Made by a program: the position numbers and the translations under genes. 64,000 bases of DNA from Anaerocolumna sp. AGMB13020. Its GTDB lineage: Bacteria > Bacillota > Clostridia > Lachnospirales > Lachnospiraceae. Position 1 is the first letter of the stretch; each line of letters opens with the position of its first letter. The stretch is taken from positions 4,095,001-4,159,000 of the forward strand of contig NZ_CP136910.1 in NCBI RefSeq assembly GCF_033100115.1. Direction: 5' to 3'. This document shows, piece by piece, positions 27,085-35,552 of this stretch. Below the pieces are notes generated by a model that had not been told where the DNA came from, searched no databases, and was given only the letters and a program-made list of their open reading frames with translations.

Positions 27085-27125
27085 TTTTTCCTTATTCTTT
27101 AATTTTATATGCGGTATTTTTTATT
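27085..27125 (+). terminator. Terminator-like hairpin of unknown owner
   Basis: ACCGCAT and ATGCGGT arms enclose an AT-rich stem-loop and are followed by ATTTTTTATTT. No annotated gene ends here, so it could close a small RNA transcribed from the 26900-27080 region. Confidence 0.45.
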
Positions 27126-27420
27126 TAATAGGAAATTGTGTTTGCATTCTATTACATAAAAGCCCTGCTGGGTTGAGAATATGACATGCGAAAGCGAGAA
27201 TATCACTATGTTGAAATCGAAGTATTGGTATCCGTCAGGGCAGATGCTTTCTCGGCCTATCCTTATCCTATTGGAAATGCTGTATACTGCAGTATTTATT
27301 GTGCTTCGCACCTTTCTGTTATTCCCCAAAAGGGCACAGACGGTATTCTTTGGGGATTTTCATGAATGCCAGAATATAATGAAGCGGTTGGCTAAAAGAA
27401 GAATGCCGAAAGAGACGGAA

Positions 27421-27466
27421 AAAACAAAAAGCCCTGCAGCAGGGAAAGGGTAAAAGAGCTGCAGGG
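27421..27466 (-). terminator. Terminator of the second LacI gene
   Basis: On the minus strand CCCTGCAG (27466-27459) pairs with CTGCAGGG (27439-27432), followed by CTTTTTGTTTT. Confidence 0.75.
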
Positions 27467-27499
27467 TAAGAGATAGGTTATTTCAGATGATACATAAAT

Positions 27500-28534
27500 T
27501 TATCTTAAAGCATCAATCGGGTGGATGACGGAAACAGTAGCTCCTTTATCAAGTTCACCCGGCACATTTATATACTCTGCAAGTGCTGTCTTGGGCTTCT
27601 CGATTAACTCTATGAGCTTCAGTCCGGCATATCTGCCGATTTTATCAGTGTCCTGACTGATGGTGGTAAGCTGGGGTTCCAGGTATTTGGTGGTCTTAAT
27701 ACCATCGTAACCTGCTATGGAGATATCCCTCGGAATTTTTAATCCCTTGGATTTGATAGCATTTATTCCTCCTAGACACGCAAAATCATCCGGAAAGAGA
27801 ATACAGGTTGGAGGATCAGGCAGTTCTAACAGCTGGCTGGTCATCTCGGCAGTCGTAAAGATATCTCGGAAGGCTGAAGCCTTGATATATTCGTCGGGAA
27901 TCTCTACACCGTATTCCTCTGCTGTCCGGTAAAGGGCAGTGAGCCTTATGGTAGTTACATAGTTGTTTCTTTCGCCGTGAATGTATGCTATCTTGCGATG
28001 GCCGCATTCATAGACATATGTAAACAAATCCTGCATACCTTTAATATTGTCAGACATAATACCGGTTCTTCCGTTGAATATATGATCTATGGTCACCACC
28101 GGAAGATCACTCTGTATCAGCTCTGTTACCTCTGGATTATCATAATCGATGCAGGCTATGATTACTCCGTCAAAACCTCTGTATCTGCAATGCTCCAGAT
28201 AAGACATCTTATCCTTACGCTGCTTGCTGCCGCTGATGAAGGTGATATCATAACCCTGCTGTTCTACCGTCACCTTAAAGCTTTCAAGTACATTCCCAAA
28301 GTAATCATGGGTCAGACCGCTTCTTGCTTCATCTATGAATAACACACCAATATTAAAGCTCTTGTTGGTTTTGAGTGCCCGGGCTGATGAATTGGGAAAA
28401 TAGCCCATTTCCTTGGCGGTTTTTCGTATCAGTTCCCTGGTATCCTCCCCGATATCTTTGTGGCCATTCAGTGCTTTACTAACGGTGGCTACGGATACTT
28501 TACAGGCTATGGATATATCTTTCATGGAGACCAT
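27500..28534 (-). CDS. LacI-family transcriptional regulator
   Basis: This 344-residue regulator has the LacI helix-turn-helix (MKDISIACKVSVATVSKAL, about residues 4-22), hinge helix (PNSSARALKT) and a sugar-binding-type effector domain with the usual CGHRKIAYIHG block. It stands alone on the minus strand with its own terminator. GGGAGG precedes the start by 8 bp. A LacI-type near-palindrome at 28597-28608 lies in its own promoter region and suggests autoregulation. Its structural targets are not evident; the enolase gene is divergent but separated by almost 400 bp. Confidence 0.88.
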   Translation of the reverse strand: MVSMKDISIACKVSVATVSKALNGHKDIGEDTRELIRKTAKEMGYFPNSSARALKTNKSFNIGVLFIDEARSGLTHDYFGNVLESFKVTVEQQGYDITFISGSKQRKDKMSYLEHCRYRGFDGVIIACIDYDNPEVTELIQSDLPVVTIDHIFNGRTGIMSDNIKGMQDLFTYVYECGHRKIAYIHGERNNYVTTIRLTALYRTAEEYGVEIPDEYIKASAFRDIFTTAEMTSQLLELPDPPTCILFPDDFACLGGINAIKSKGLKIPRDISIAGYDGIKTTKYLEPQLTTISQDTDKIGRYAGLKLIELIEKPKTALAEYINVPGELDKGATVSVIHPIDALR

Positions 28535-28596
28535 GCTTTAATCCTCCCAGTAATTCTCTCAATATTATAACAATTTATATGTATATTTTGACCAAC

Positions 28597-28608
28597 GTAA
28601 ACGATTAA
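28597..28608 (-). promoter_or_regulatory. LacI-type operator near the regulator's own promoter
   Basis: GTAAACGATTAA is a near-palindrome with a central CG (TAAACGATTA matches its reverse complement at 8 of 10 positions). A minus-strand TATAAT lies at 28569-28564. Confidence 0.5.
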
Positions 28609-28762
28609 GGATAGGATTAGTGTATAATATTTTACTAGAAAAAGCAAGAAAATTTTCCGGATTTTTTCGGTTTTCGTACAGTTGTTTTCTAAAAAACATG
28701 GAAATAATTTCATTTGCCTGAAAAAAATTAACAGGTAGCAATAAAATCAAAAGAGTTCTTAT

Positions 28763-28777
28763 TGATAACCATTATCA
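28763..28777. promoter_or_regulatory. Fur-box-like palindrome
   Basis: TGATAACCATTATCA matches the 7-1-7 Fur consensus TGATAAT-N-ATTATCA at all but one position. It lies 9 bp upstream of the enolase -35 box. Confidence 0.45.
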
Positions 28778-28786
28778 AATTATATC

Positions 28787-28815
28787 TTGTATTCTGATTT
28801 CGTTTGTGGTAGTAT
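28787..28815 (+). promoter_or_regulatory. Promoter of enolase
   Basis: TTGTAT (28787-28792), 17 bp, TAGTAT (28810-28815), giving an untranslated leader of about 110 nt. Confidence 0.5.
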
Positions 28816-28918
28816 TTGGGTAGGTCTAAGGTAAATGTGACTGTTCAGGCTCAGCCGATATATATAGGAAATGTATGAAACATCTGAAGGGCTTAACGGC
28901 CACGACGACTAATTATAA

Positions 28919-30229
<1,311 letters not shown>

Positions 30230-30330
30230 TTGGTAGAGGTTGTAAGTAATGTACTGTTATAAAAGCAGGTTTGTAAATTGCTCAATCTGTAAGATAAATC
30301 TTAGTATAATAGATATCTGTATTTAACAAT

Positions 30331-30362
30331 AAAAGCTGCGGCAGATTACTGCCGCAGCTTTT
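30331..30362. terminator. Bidirectional terminator
   Basis: AAAAGCTGCGGCAG and CTGCCGCAGCTTTT form a perfect 14-bp stem around ATTA between the convergent enolase and LysM genes. Confidence 0.9.
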
Positions 30363-30400
30363 ATTGAAAGGAAATCTATGGTTGATTCGTTGTAAGCTTA

Positions 30401-31222
30401 TTATTTAACAAAAACCATGTTACCAAATTTAGCTGTCTGGGGTTTAGCCCATAGCCACTCGTTGGTGGAACTGTCGTCAAAGTAGAACATTGCGCCTTTT
30501 GAGGGATCGGTTCCTAACAGGGCTTCTCCTGCAGCTTTGATGGCTATATCGGATGCGGGTTTCTTAATATAACCATTCTTAACGGGTGTGAACTGGTAGT
30601 AACCGCCGGGGACATCATTTATAACAGCAGTTATGGTATCAGGCCATTCTTTACTTTGTACACGATTGACTACGACACCTCCGATAGCAACCATTGCTTT
30701 ATAAGGCTGTCCGGTAGCTTCTGCAGTAATCAATCTTGCCAGTAAATCTTTTTCTTTCTGAGTATATTTAATTACTGCTTTTGAGGATGCAGCCTCTACT
30801 TTAGCGGAAGTTGTAGCAGTTGTGGCAGTTCTTGCAGTAGCAGTAGTTTTTGCAGTGGTTTTTATGCCTGGAAGTATCAGTTTCTGGCCTACTTTTAAGG
30901 TATCATTGTACTTGTTATTGGCTTTTCTTAAGTTGGCAAGGGAAATCTTATTTGCTTTTGCAATCTTATTGAGGGTATCCCCTTTCTTTACTGTATATAT
31001 CTTAGCGGAGATCGTTAATTTCTGCCCCTTTTGTATTGTATCGCTTTTTAAGTTGTTGGTTTTCTTTATGGTAGCCACAGTAGTCTTGAACAATTTACTG
31101 ATTTTATATAAAGAATCGTTTGCTGCAACCTTGTATGTGGCGGCAGATACATTTGCCTGGCAAAGTACAAGGGATAGTAAAGATGCAGCTAACACAACTC
31201 GTACAGATTTCAATTTTATCAT
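30401..31222 (-). CDS. Secreted LysM cell-wall hydrolase (SleB/CwlJ type)
   Basis: This 273-residue protein has a signal peptide (1-27, ending SAA), two LysM peptidoglycan-binding repeats (about 29-72 and 75-118), an Ala/Thr-rich linker (about 120-150) and a C-terminal Hydrolase_2 domain of the SleB/CwlJ type (LLARLITAEATGQPYKAMVAIGG starts it, in part). The Glu in TAEATG is the expected catalytic acid. In spore formers such enzymes cut cortex peptidoglycan during germination; others act in vegetative growth. Transcribed alone from a promoter not clearly resolved, with AATAGGAGG before the start. Confidence 0.88.
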   Translation of the reverse strand: MIKLKSVRVVLAASLLSLVLCQANVSAATYKVAANDSLYKISKLFKTTVATIKKTNNLKSDTIQKGQKLTISAKIYTVKKGDTLNKIAKANKISLANLRKANNKYNDTLKVGQKLILPGIKTTAKTTATARTATTATTSAKVEAASSKAVIKYTQKEKDLLARLITAEATGQPYKAMVAIGGVVVNRVQSKEWPDTITAVINDVPGGYYQFTPVKNGYIKKPASDIAIKAAGEALLGTDPSKGAMFYFDDSSTNEWLWAKPQTAKFGNMVFVK

Positions 31223-31564
31223 AAAAGCCTCCTATTGGTGGGCCAAAGCTCGGCGTCAACGGGTTAACAATATTGTAATATATTTGTCACAATTAGACCA
31301 TATGGCATTACTGGAAATAAAGCCAGATCTAAACAAAACTACAGATAACAGGTGAGTCTGGAAGGAAAAGGGGAGAAAGTAGTTATAGGAGGGAACCCCT
31401 TCAGAATAACAAAAAGCTGTTATACTACCCATTTATAATGGAAGGAAGGTCAATCAGACAGAACTGCTTTCTGTAAGTCTGCAGTGAGGCTAATTGATAT
31501 TTCTTCCTTGTATAAAGGGATAGCTAACAGCTAATGAGTGAATAAATTTGTTAAGAAGGATACT
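31223..31564. other. Intergenic region
   Basis: This 342-bp gap lies between two minus-strand genes. Only the LysM gene's AT-rich promoter area and small inverted repeats were seen; no gene. Confidence 0.35.
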
Positions 31565-31882
31565 TTAAACGTTTTGGAGACGAATGTCAGTTACAGCTCC
31601 GGTTAATTTCTGTTCTTTCAGCTTATCGTTTATAATCTTTAGCACATCCTCACGATAAATAGAGAAAATTCCGGAGAGTAGTTTATTCATATCCTGACCA
31701 GGAAGTTCGGCAAATGCAGCCGTAAGCATTCTGGCAGGGGCGTCACCCAACCCGTTAATGAGGTTTACGACCTCTTTTGATTTCTCGTCCCTGGAGGAGA
31801 GATTATCAAGGATCATAGGAATAAGTCCTGCTAGAAACTCACCATAATTGATTTCATCAAAGGTTACTTCTAATTTTAACAT
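31565..31882 (-). CDS. Small hypothetical protein, paralogue of the upstream gene
   Basis: This 105-residue protein of unknown family starts MLKLEVTFDEINYGEFLAGL, is mostly helical, and ends KLTGAVTDIRLQNV. It has no signal peptide or cysteines. Its start and end resemble the 83-residue product encoded just upstream (MLRFSVNIRDLNF... and ...LKVNNIQLKYQKEL), so the two are probably diverged duplicates that work together. The leader between them carries a perfect 6-bp stem running into AGATAGGAG, the recurrent motif of this window, which may set a different translation level for the second gene. Confidence 0.65.
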   Translation of the reverse strand: MLKLEVTFDEINYGEFLAGLIPMILDNLSSRDEKSKEVVNLINGLGDAPARMLTAAFAELPGQDMNKLLSGIFSIYREDVLKIINDKLKEQKLTGAVTDIRLQNV

Positions 31883-31888
31883 CGTTGG

Positions 31889-31913
31889 CTCCTATCTGCG
31901 TGTTCTGACACGC
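31889..31913 (-). promoter_or_regulatory. Stem-loop abutting the ribosome site
   Basis: On the minus strand GCGTGT-CAGA-ACACGC (31913-31898) is a perfect 6-bp stem followed directly by AGATAGGAG and, after CCAACG, the ATG at 31882. It is the best-formed copy and lies inside a two-gene unit. Confidence 0.65.
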
Positions 31914-31919
31914 CTTGCT

Positions 31920-32171
31920 CTATAACTCTTTTTGATATTTCAACTGAATATTATTTACTTTAAGGGGAAGGGATTTTTTTTCTGTATTTTTGTTAATTTC
32001 CCGGATTATCTTGTCCCTGTTAGCATTAATAAGGAAAGCAGTAAGCTGTTCTTTGGCAGGGAGGATACGTATGCCGGCTTTAAGCAAGATACCAGCCAGG
32101 TCCTCGGGAAGGAATTTTTCCGCAGCCTCGTTAAAGTTGAGATCTCGGATATTGACTGAAAATCTTAGCAT
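31920..32171 (-). CDS. Small hypothetical protein, first of a paralogous pair
   Basis: This 83-residue protein of unknown family has a clear ribosome site (AAGAAAGGAG, then ATTCCC-ATG). It is Lys/Glu/Asn-rich with a helical middle and a final LKVNNIQLKYQKEL strand. It shares its first residues and its C-terminal pattern with the product of the next gene 37 bp downstream. No membrane segment or metal motif is visible. Base use matches the neighbours. Confidence 0.6.
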   Translation of the reverse strand: MLRFSVNIRDLNFNEAAEKFLPEDLAGILLKAGIRILPAKEQLTAFLINANRDKIIREINKNTEKKSLPLKVNNIQLKYQKEL

Positions 32172-32270
32172 GGGAATCTCCTTTCTTGGCAGTTTTTTCT
32201 ATTATATATGATGTGTGGGAATTAGACAAGGTTGGATATAGAACGGGAATAGATATTGGAAATGCTTGGT

Positions 32271-32321
32271 GGTAGTGAAAGGCTGACGGTAGTGAAAGGC
32301 TGACGGTAGTGAAAGGCTGAC
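32271..32321 (+). repeat. Three 17-bp tandem repeats
   Basis: GGTAGTGAAAGGCTGAC occurs three times without change at 32271, 32288 and 32305. It directly flanks the palindromic element. Confidence 0.85.
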
Positions 32322-32325
32322 GGAC

Positions 32326-32556
32326 GAGGATTTGTGGTTCTGTTTCGCTGTATTTTCTTCGAGAATCCCTATTCCACTAAAGTGACAGGAACTATTCATG
32401 GCAGGTAAAAAAGTGCCAAACTCGCTGTATCTCTTTGGGGATGGAGGTGTATTTTGCTCAGACAGTGGCACTGTTTTACCTATTCATAGTTTCTGTCACT
32501 TAAGTGTCATAAGGATTCTCTCAAGGCAATACTGCGAAACAGAACTACAAATCCTC
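32326..32556. repeat. Palindromic repeat element, copy 2
   Basis: A 231-bp inverted repeat. Arms of about 90 bp match at most positions, from GAGGATTTGT (32326) and its partner ACAAATCCTC (ends 32556) through CTGTTTCGC/GCGAAACAG, GAGAATCC/GGATTCTC and AAGTGACAG/CTGTCACTT to the inner GGTAAAAAAGTGCC/GGCACTGTTTTACC. The inner arms and the apical GGATGGAG block are shared with copy 1 at 7056-7277, so sequence as well as pairing is kept. Confidence 0.75.
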
Positions 32557-32937
32557 TGTGTGTTGGCTGTTGCGTAGGTTGGATGTTTTTCGTTGGAGGG
32601 TGGAGAGGAAAATGATGTACAATTAGTTTGATTTGCAATATTTTTAATCGGTTTAGTGTATTTAAGGTATGGCTGCCTTTTATAGTGTATGGGGAAGAGA
32701 TTGGTTTGTGCAGAATTATTAGTTGGATTGTAAAGATTTATTACTTTACTTGAAATATTTCTATATTTGTCATGTGAAGATTTATTGCTTGAATTGTAAG
32801 CTATTATTCCGCTGGTTTATGAGTGTATGTATTTTTGTTTGGAGCTAAATTTATGTTGTTAGAAATAATTAGAAATAGTATAATAATTACAGAGATTGTA
32901 GCGGGTTAAGGATTTTTCTATATTGGGAGTAAATTTT

Positions 32938-33057
32938 ATGTATAATCGTTTAACAGATCCTTCAAGTATTAACAAACAAGTAATTCCTAAGAAGAAAAAT
33001 GAGATTTATAACAGGGAGTACCTTGATGACCTCTTTATTATCTGCTTTTTGAGATGA
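32938..33057 (+). CDS. Short ORF overlapping the next gene
   Basis: This 39-codon frame starts MYNRLTDPSSINKQ behind a good GGGAG site and stops in the overlap ATGA (33054-33057) with the start of the next gene. It could be a leader peptide that couples translation, or the true N-terminus of a single protein split by a one-base frameshift. No family is recognised. Confidence 0.45.
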   Translation: MYNRLTDPSSINKQVIPKKKNEIYNREYLDDLFIICFLR

Positions 33058-33386
33058 ATTTATCATACCAGCCTGCCAAGGGGTTGGAATTTCAGGTAAT
33101 GGAATATTCAAAGAAAGATAAAATACTTACTCTTAAGATCAGCAGTGGTACTCCGTTAGCGGATAATTATAGCATTGAATCCTATGAAAGCAATAACAAG
33201 GATGTTTTTATACGCATTCGTAAACCGTTGTTAGCCTTAAGACCCGACAAGGGTAGAAGTGGAGAGGATTCAGATTCCTTTAGTATTACCTGCCAGATTT
33301 TTGCTGAGTTAAATGACAATGTTTATTTTAAAGGTACGGAGAGTGAAGAGGCTATATATATATGGTCGGAGAATAGGGTTAATTAG
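33054..33386 (+). CDS. Hypothetical protein, probably translationally coupled
   Basis: This 110-residue, beta-rich, charged protein has no signal peptide, Cys or recognised domain. It lacks its own ribosome site and starts inside the stop of the preceding 39-codon frame (ATGA overlap). Either translation is coupled or the two frames were once one gene. Downstream lies the broken Asn-rich gene. The function is unknown. Confidence 0.5.
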   Translation: MNLSYQPAKGLEFQVMEYSKKDKILTLKISSGTPLADNYSIESYESNNKDVFIRIRKPLLALRPDKGRSGEDSDSFSITCQIFAELNDNVYFKGTESEEAIYIWSENRVN

Positions 33387-33421
33387 TTATGCTGGGTTAG
33401 CAGCAGATTGAGAGAAATTAA

Positions 33422-34127
33422 ATGTACGGAAATACGAATTTAAGTAGAAATACAAATGATAATAGAAATACAAATGATAATAGAAATACAAATGATAATA
33501 GAAATATAAATGGAAATAGAAATACAGATGGAAACAGAAATACAAATGGTAACAGAAACAAAAATGGAAATAGAAATACAGATGGAAACAGAAATACAAA
33601 AGGAAACAGAAATACAAATGGAAACAGAAACAAAGGAAACAGAAATACAAATGGAAACAAAATGAGAAGAATCAAGAAACATGACCTGATGATTCTGTTG
33701 CTTGTGACCTTTAGTGCACTTTTTGTTATGGGAAAGGATACGTTTTTTCAAGAGGGAGATCCACTTCAATATGTTAAGCCTATTTTTATGCTGATAATAG
33801 GCAATGAATATGCTAAGGCGGAGAGAGTGGATGCCAAAGGGGAGCAAGAAACGGTATATCTTACGAGAAAAGCGGATAGTGAGGCTTTGTTTTCTTACAT
33901 AGAAGATAAGTATCAGGTTAAATTCAAAGAACAGATGGGTGGAGGGTACCTATTCGAAGGTGCATCAAAGAACAGAGTTTTAACGGGAAGAATATATCTG
34001 AAGTATTTTACTATATGGACAATTTCTCCCTGACGGTAAAAGTAGCATAATTATATTTAGTAAACCAGAGTATTATATACTGAGAAAGCAGGAACCGGAA
34101 ACATTATGGTCCTATGTCAAGATTTAG
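33422..34127 (+). pseudogene. Asn-rich membrane protein gene, frameshifted and cut by an IS
   Basis: The frame begins MYGNTNLSRNTN and runs through a repeat tract of Asn, Arg, Gly and Thr (residues about 5-80), then a basic KMRRIKKHD, one membrane helix (about 88-103) and an outside domain. It stops at 34031-34033 after WTISP. Removing one C from the CCC at 34028-34030 opens a further 31 codons (DGKSSIIIFSKPEYY...WSYVKI). These end at a TAG made of the first three bases of the IS3 element (34125). Rejoining the flanks gives AAG-ATT-AGA-TGC-TAA, so the old protein ended VKIRC. The gene therefore has two lesions. Alternatively the single C is a sequencing error. Start choice is weak because no strong ribosome site is visible. 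Confidence 0.65.
33435..33660 (+). repeat. 18-bp coding tandem repeat (Asn-rich tract)
   Basis: About a dozen degenerate copies of an 18-bp unit (AGAAATACAAATGGAAAC type) encode repeats such as NRNTNG and NRNTND. The unit is a multiple of three, so changes in copy number keep the frame. Several partial 9-bp units show past slippage. Confidence 0.8.
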
Positions 34128-34155
34128 TACAAATTAAAATGAGAAGTTCTGCATG

Positions 34156-35061
34156 TTAAGCAGCAGGCAGAGACTTAGCCCTCTCATACAGTTTTTCATA
34201 TTCGTCTGGAGACAAATAATCACAATAGCTGTGTATTCTGACGGTGTTATAAAAGGCTTCAATATATTCAAAAACAAGCTTATATGCATGGTTGTAGTTA
34301 TGAATACTAAACCGGTTCAACCATTCTCGTTTGATGAGAGAATGGAAAGATTCAATACAGGCATTGTCGTAAGGATAGCCAGTATGAGAATAACTTCGTT
34401 GCATATTTACAGTGGCTTCTCGCCAGGCATTAGAAACATACTGGCTACCACGGTCTGAGTGTATAATCAAAGGAAAATCGGTGTCTCGACAAGCTTTTGC
34501 TTTATTGATTGTTTCGATAACGGAACACACTTCCATAGTATCAGAAAGAGTCCAGGCAATAATCTTTCTCGCAAATAAGTCCATAACGCAGTTGAGATAG
34601 ACAAATCCGTCCTGTGTCCAAATGTAAGTGATATCGGTACACCAGACAGCATTAGGGCGTTCTGGATTAAACTGTTCATCAAGAATGTTGTGAAGTTCAT
34701 CACTGAAATCAGAGTCTCTGGTTGTAGTGGTCCAAGGTCTAATCCACTGAGCTTTGATACCCATTTCACGCATGTATTTACCTACTGTGCGCTGGGCAAT
34801 GGTTTCCCCAGATTTGCGAAGTTCCTTGGTGATTTTAGGAGCGCCGTAATTCTGTTTTGAACTATCATAAATCTTCTGGATTTCCTTTTTGACAGCCTCT
34901 TTACGTTGCTTGGTGGAAGAGACTTTTCGGTTCAGAAAAGCATGATATCCAGAGCGAGACACGCCTAAAAATTTCAGCATTCCGGAAGTAGAGACTCGGC
35001 GTTTTGTGACTTTAGATGCCTCTACCTTGGCAGAAACTTCGGTATAGATAGCTTCTGTCAA
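34156..35061 (-). CDS. IS3-family transposase, OrfB (DDE catalytic part)
   Basis: This 301-residue catalytic half of an IS3 transposase has an N-terminal HTH_21-type region (KQNYGAPKITKEL) and an rve integrase core with the DDE triad: Asp in WCTDITY, Asp in HSDRGSQY and Glu in CIESFHS. It starts at a TTG that overlaps the orfA stop (TTGA), so by itself it would be made poorly. A -1 shift in orfA gives the full OrfAB transposase. No internal stop was seen, so the element may be active. Confidence 0.93.
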   Translation of the reverse strand: MTEAIYTEVSAKVEASKVTKRRVSTSGMLKFLGVSRSGYHAFLNRKVSSTKQRKEAVKKEIQKIYDSSKQNYGAPKITKELRKSGETIAQRTVGKYMREMGIKAQWIRPWTTTTRDSDFSDELHNILDEQFNPERPNAVWCTDITYIWTQDGFVYLNCVMDLFARKIIAWTLSDTMEVCSVIETINKAKACRDTDFPLIIHSDRGSQYVSNAWREATVNMQRSYSHTGYPYDNACIESFHSLIKREWLNRFSIHNYNHAYKLVFEYIEAFYNTVRIHSYCDYLSPDEYEKLYERAKSLPAA

Positions 35062-35357
35062 TCTTTCCCCAGAATGCCGATGGCTTTTTTTAACACATCA
35101 AGTGCATCCTGAGCGTCACGGAGCTCACGTTTGAGACGAGCGATTTCCTTTTGTTCATCTGATTCGTAGTTACCGGAACCTCTAACGGGAATGTCACCAT
35201 CATGGTCACGGAACTGAGCCTCCCATTTGGCTAAGGTACTTATACCAATTCCGAGATTCTTGGCACATTCAACCTGTGTAAGATCAGGATGTTCCTTGCG
35301 ATAGTTGATAGCATCCAACTTGAACTGCTTAGTGTGTTGTTTTGATTTTCTTGGCAT
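35058..35357 (-). CDS. IS3-family transposase, OrfA
   Basis: This 99-residue DNA-binding part of the transposase has an N-terminal helix-turn-helix (LTQVECAKNLGIGISTLAKW, about 26-45) and a leucine-zipper-like helix (about 70-98). Near its end (35091-35085, minus strand) seven A in the form TTAAAAAAAGCC are a slippery site. A -1 shift there reads KKSHRHSGERLTEAIY into orfB with no stop. This is the known IS3 way of making OrfAB. Confidence 0.92.
   Translation of the reverse strand: MPRKSKQHTKQFKLDAINYRKEHPDLTQVECAKNLGIGISTLAKWEAQFRDHDGDIPVRGSGNYESDEQKEIARLKRELRDAQDALDVLKKAIGILGKD
35085..35091 (-). promoter_or_regulatory. Programmed -1 frameshift site of the IS
   Basis: A run of seven A on the minus strand in orfA. 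The -1 frame is open from here into orfB. Confidence 0.7.
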
Positions 35358-35552
35358 AATGAGTTCCTCCTCTTGTTATTATACATTATTTCAAGGGATT
35401 GTCTCATTTTGTTTTGTACTAATTAGATGCTAACATCATTATTAACTGGGAAGCATGTTTAGGTAGTTTGACATCGTATTTGGTAAACAAGAGTATAAGA
35501 ACACAGAAAATTTCATATTGGTGCCGCTTAAGACGGCGAAAGAGAGGAAAGT

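Larger units (their letters stand above)
26560..27499. other. Long intergenic region between GH2 and the second LacI gene
   Basis: About 940 bp without a supported gene. It holds the GH2 leader hairpin and promoter, a rightward terminator-like hairpin (27085-27125) with no clear gene before it, a GAAAGCG-rich spot near 27188, and the terminator of the LacI gene. An open frame of 90 codons at 27181-27453 has no ribosome site and no recognisable family. Confidence 0.4.
32172..32937. other. Long intergenic region with repeats
   Basis: This 766-bp gap holds three 17-bp tandem repeats, palindromic repeat copy 2 and an AT-rich tail (about 32560-32930) with degenerate GAAGATTTATT-type repeats. No gene was seen. 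Confidence 0.5.
34125..35421 (-). mobile_element. IS3-family insertion sequence
   Basis: This 1,297-bp element has two overlapping minus-strand frames (orfA, orfB). Its ends are inverted repeats: TAGTACAAA-TT-AAAATGAGA at the left and the complement of TAGTACAAA-AC-AAAATGAGA at the right. ATT at 34122-34124 and 35422-35424 is a 3-bp target duplication, the usual size for IS3. It interrupts the last codons of the Asn-rich gene. The ends are TA...TA where most IS3 members have TG...CA. Confidence 0.85.

Noticed and set aside
27181..27453. Plus-strand open frame of 90 codons
   Set aside because: No ribosome site, no family, and it overlaps the LacI terminator at its end.
33435..33660. Possible CRISPR array
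   Set aside because: Units are contiguous 18-bp repeats without spacers and lie in a reading frame; no cas genes are near.
33387..33675. Minus-strand open frames over the 18-bp repeat, rich in Phe, Tyr, Leu and Cys
   Set aside because: They arise because the repeat lacks stops in several frames; composition is purely that of the repeat.
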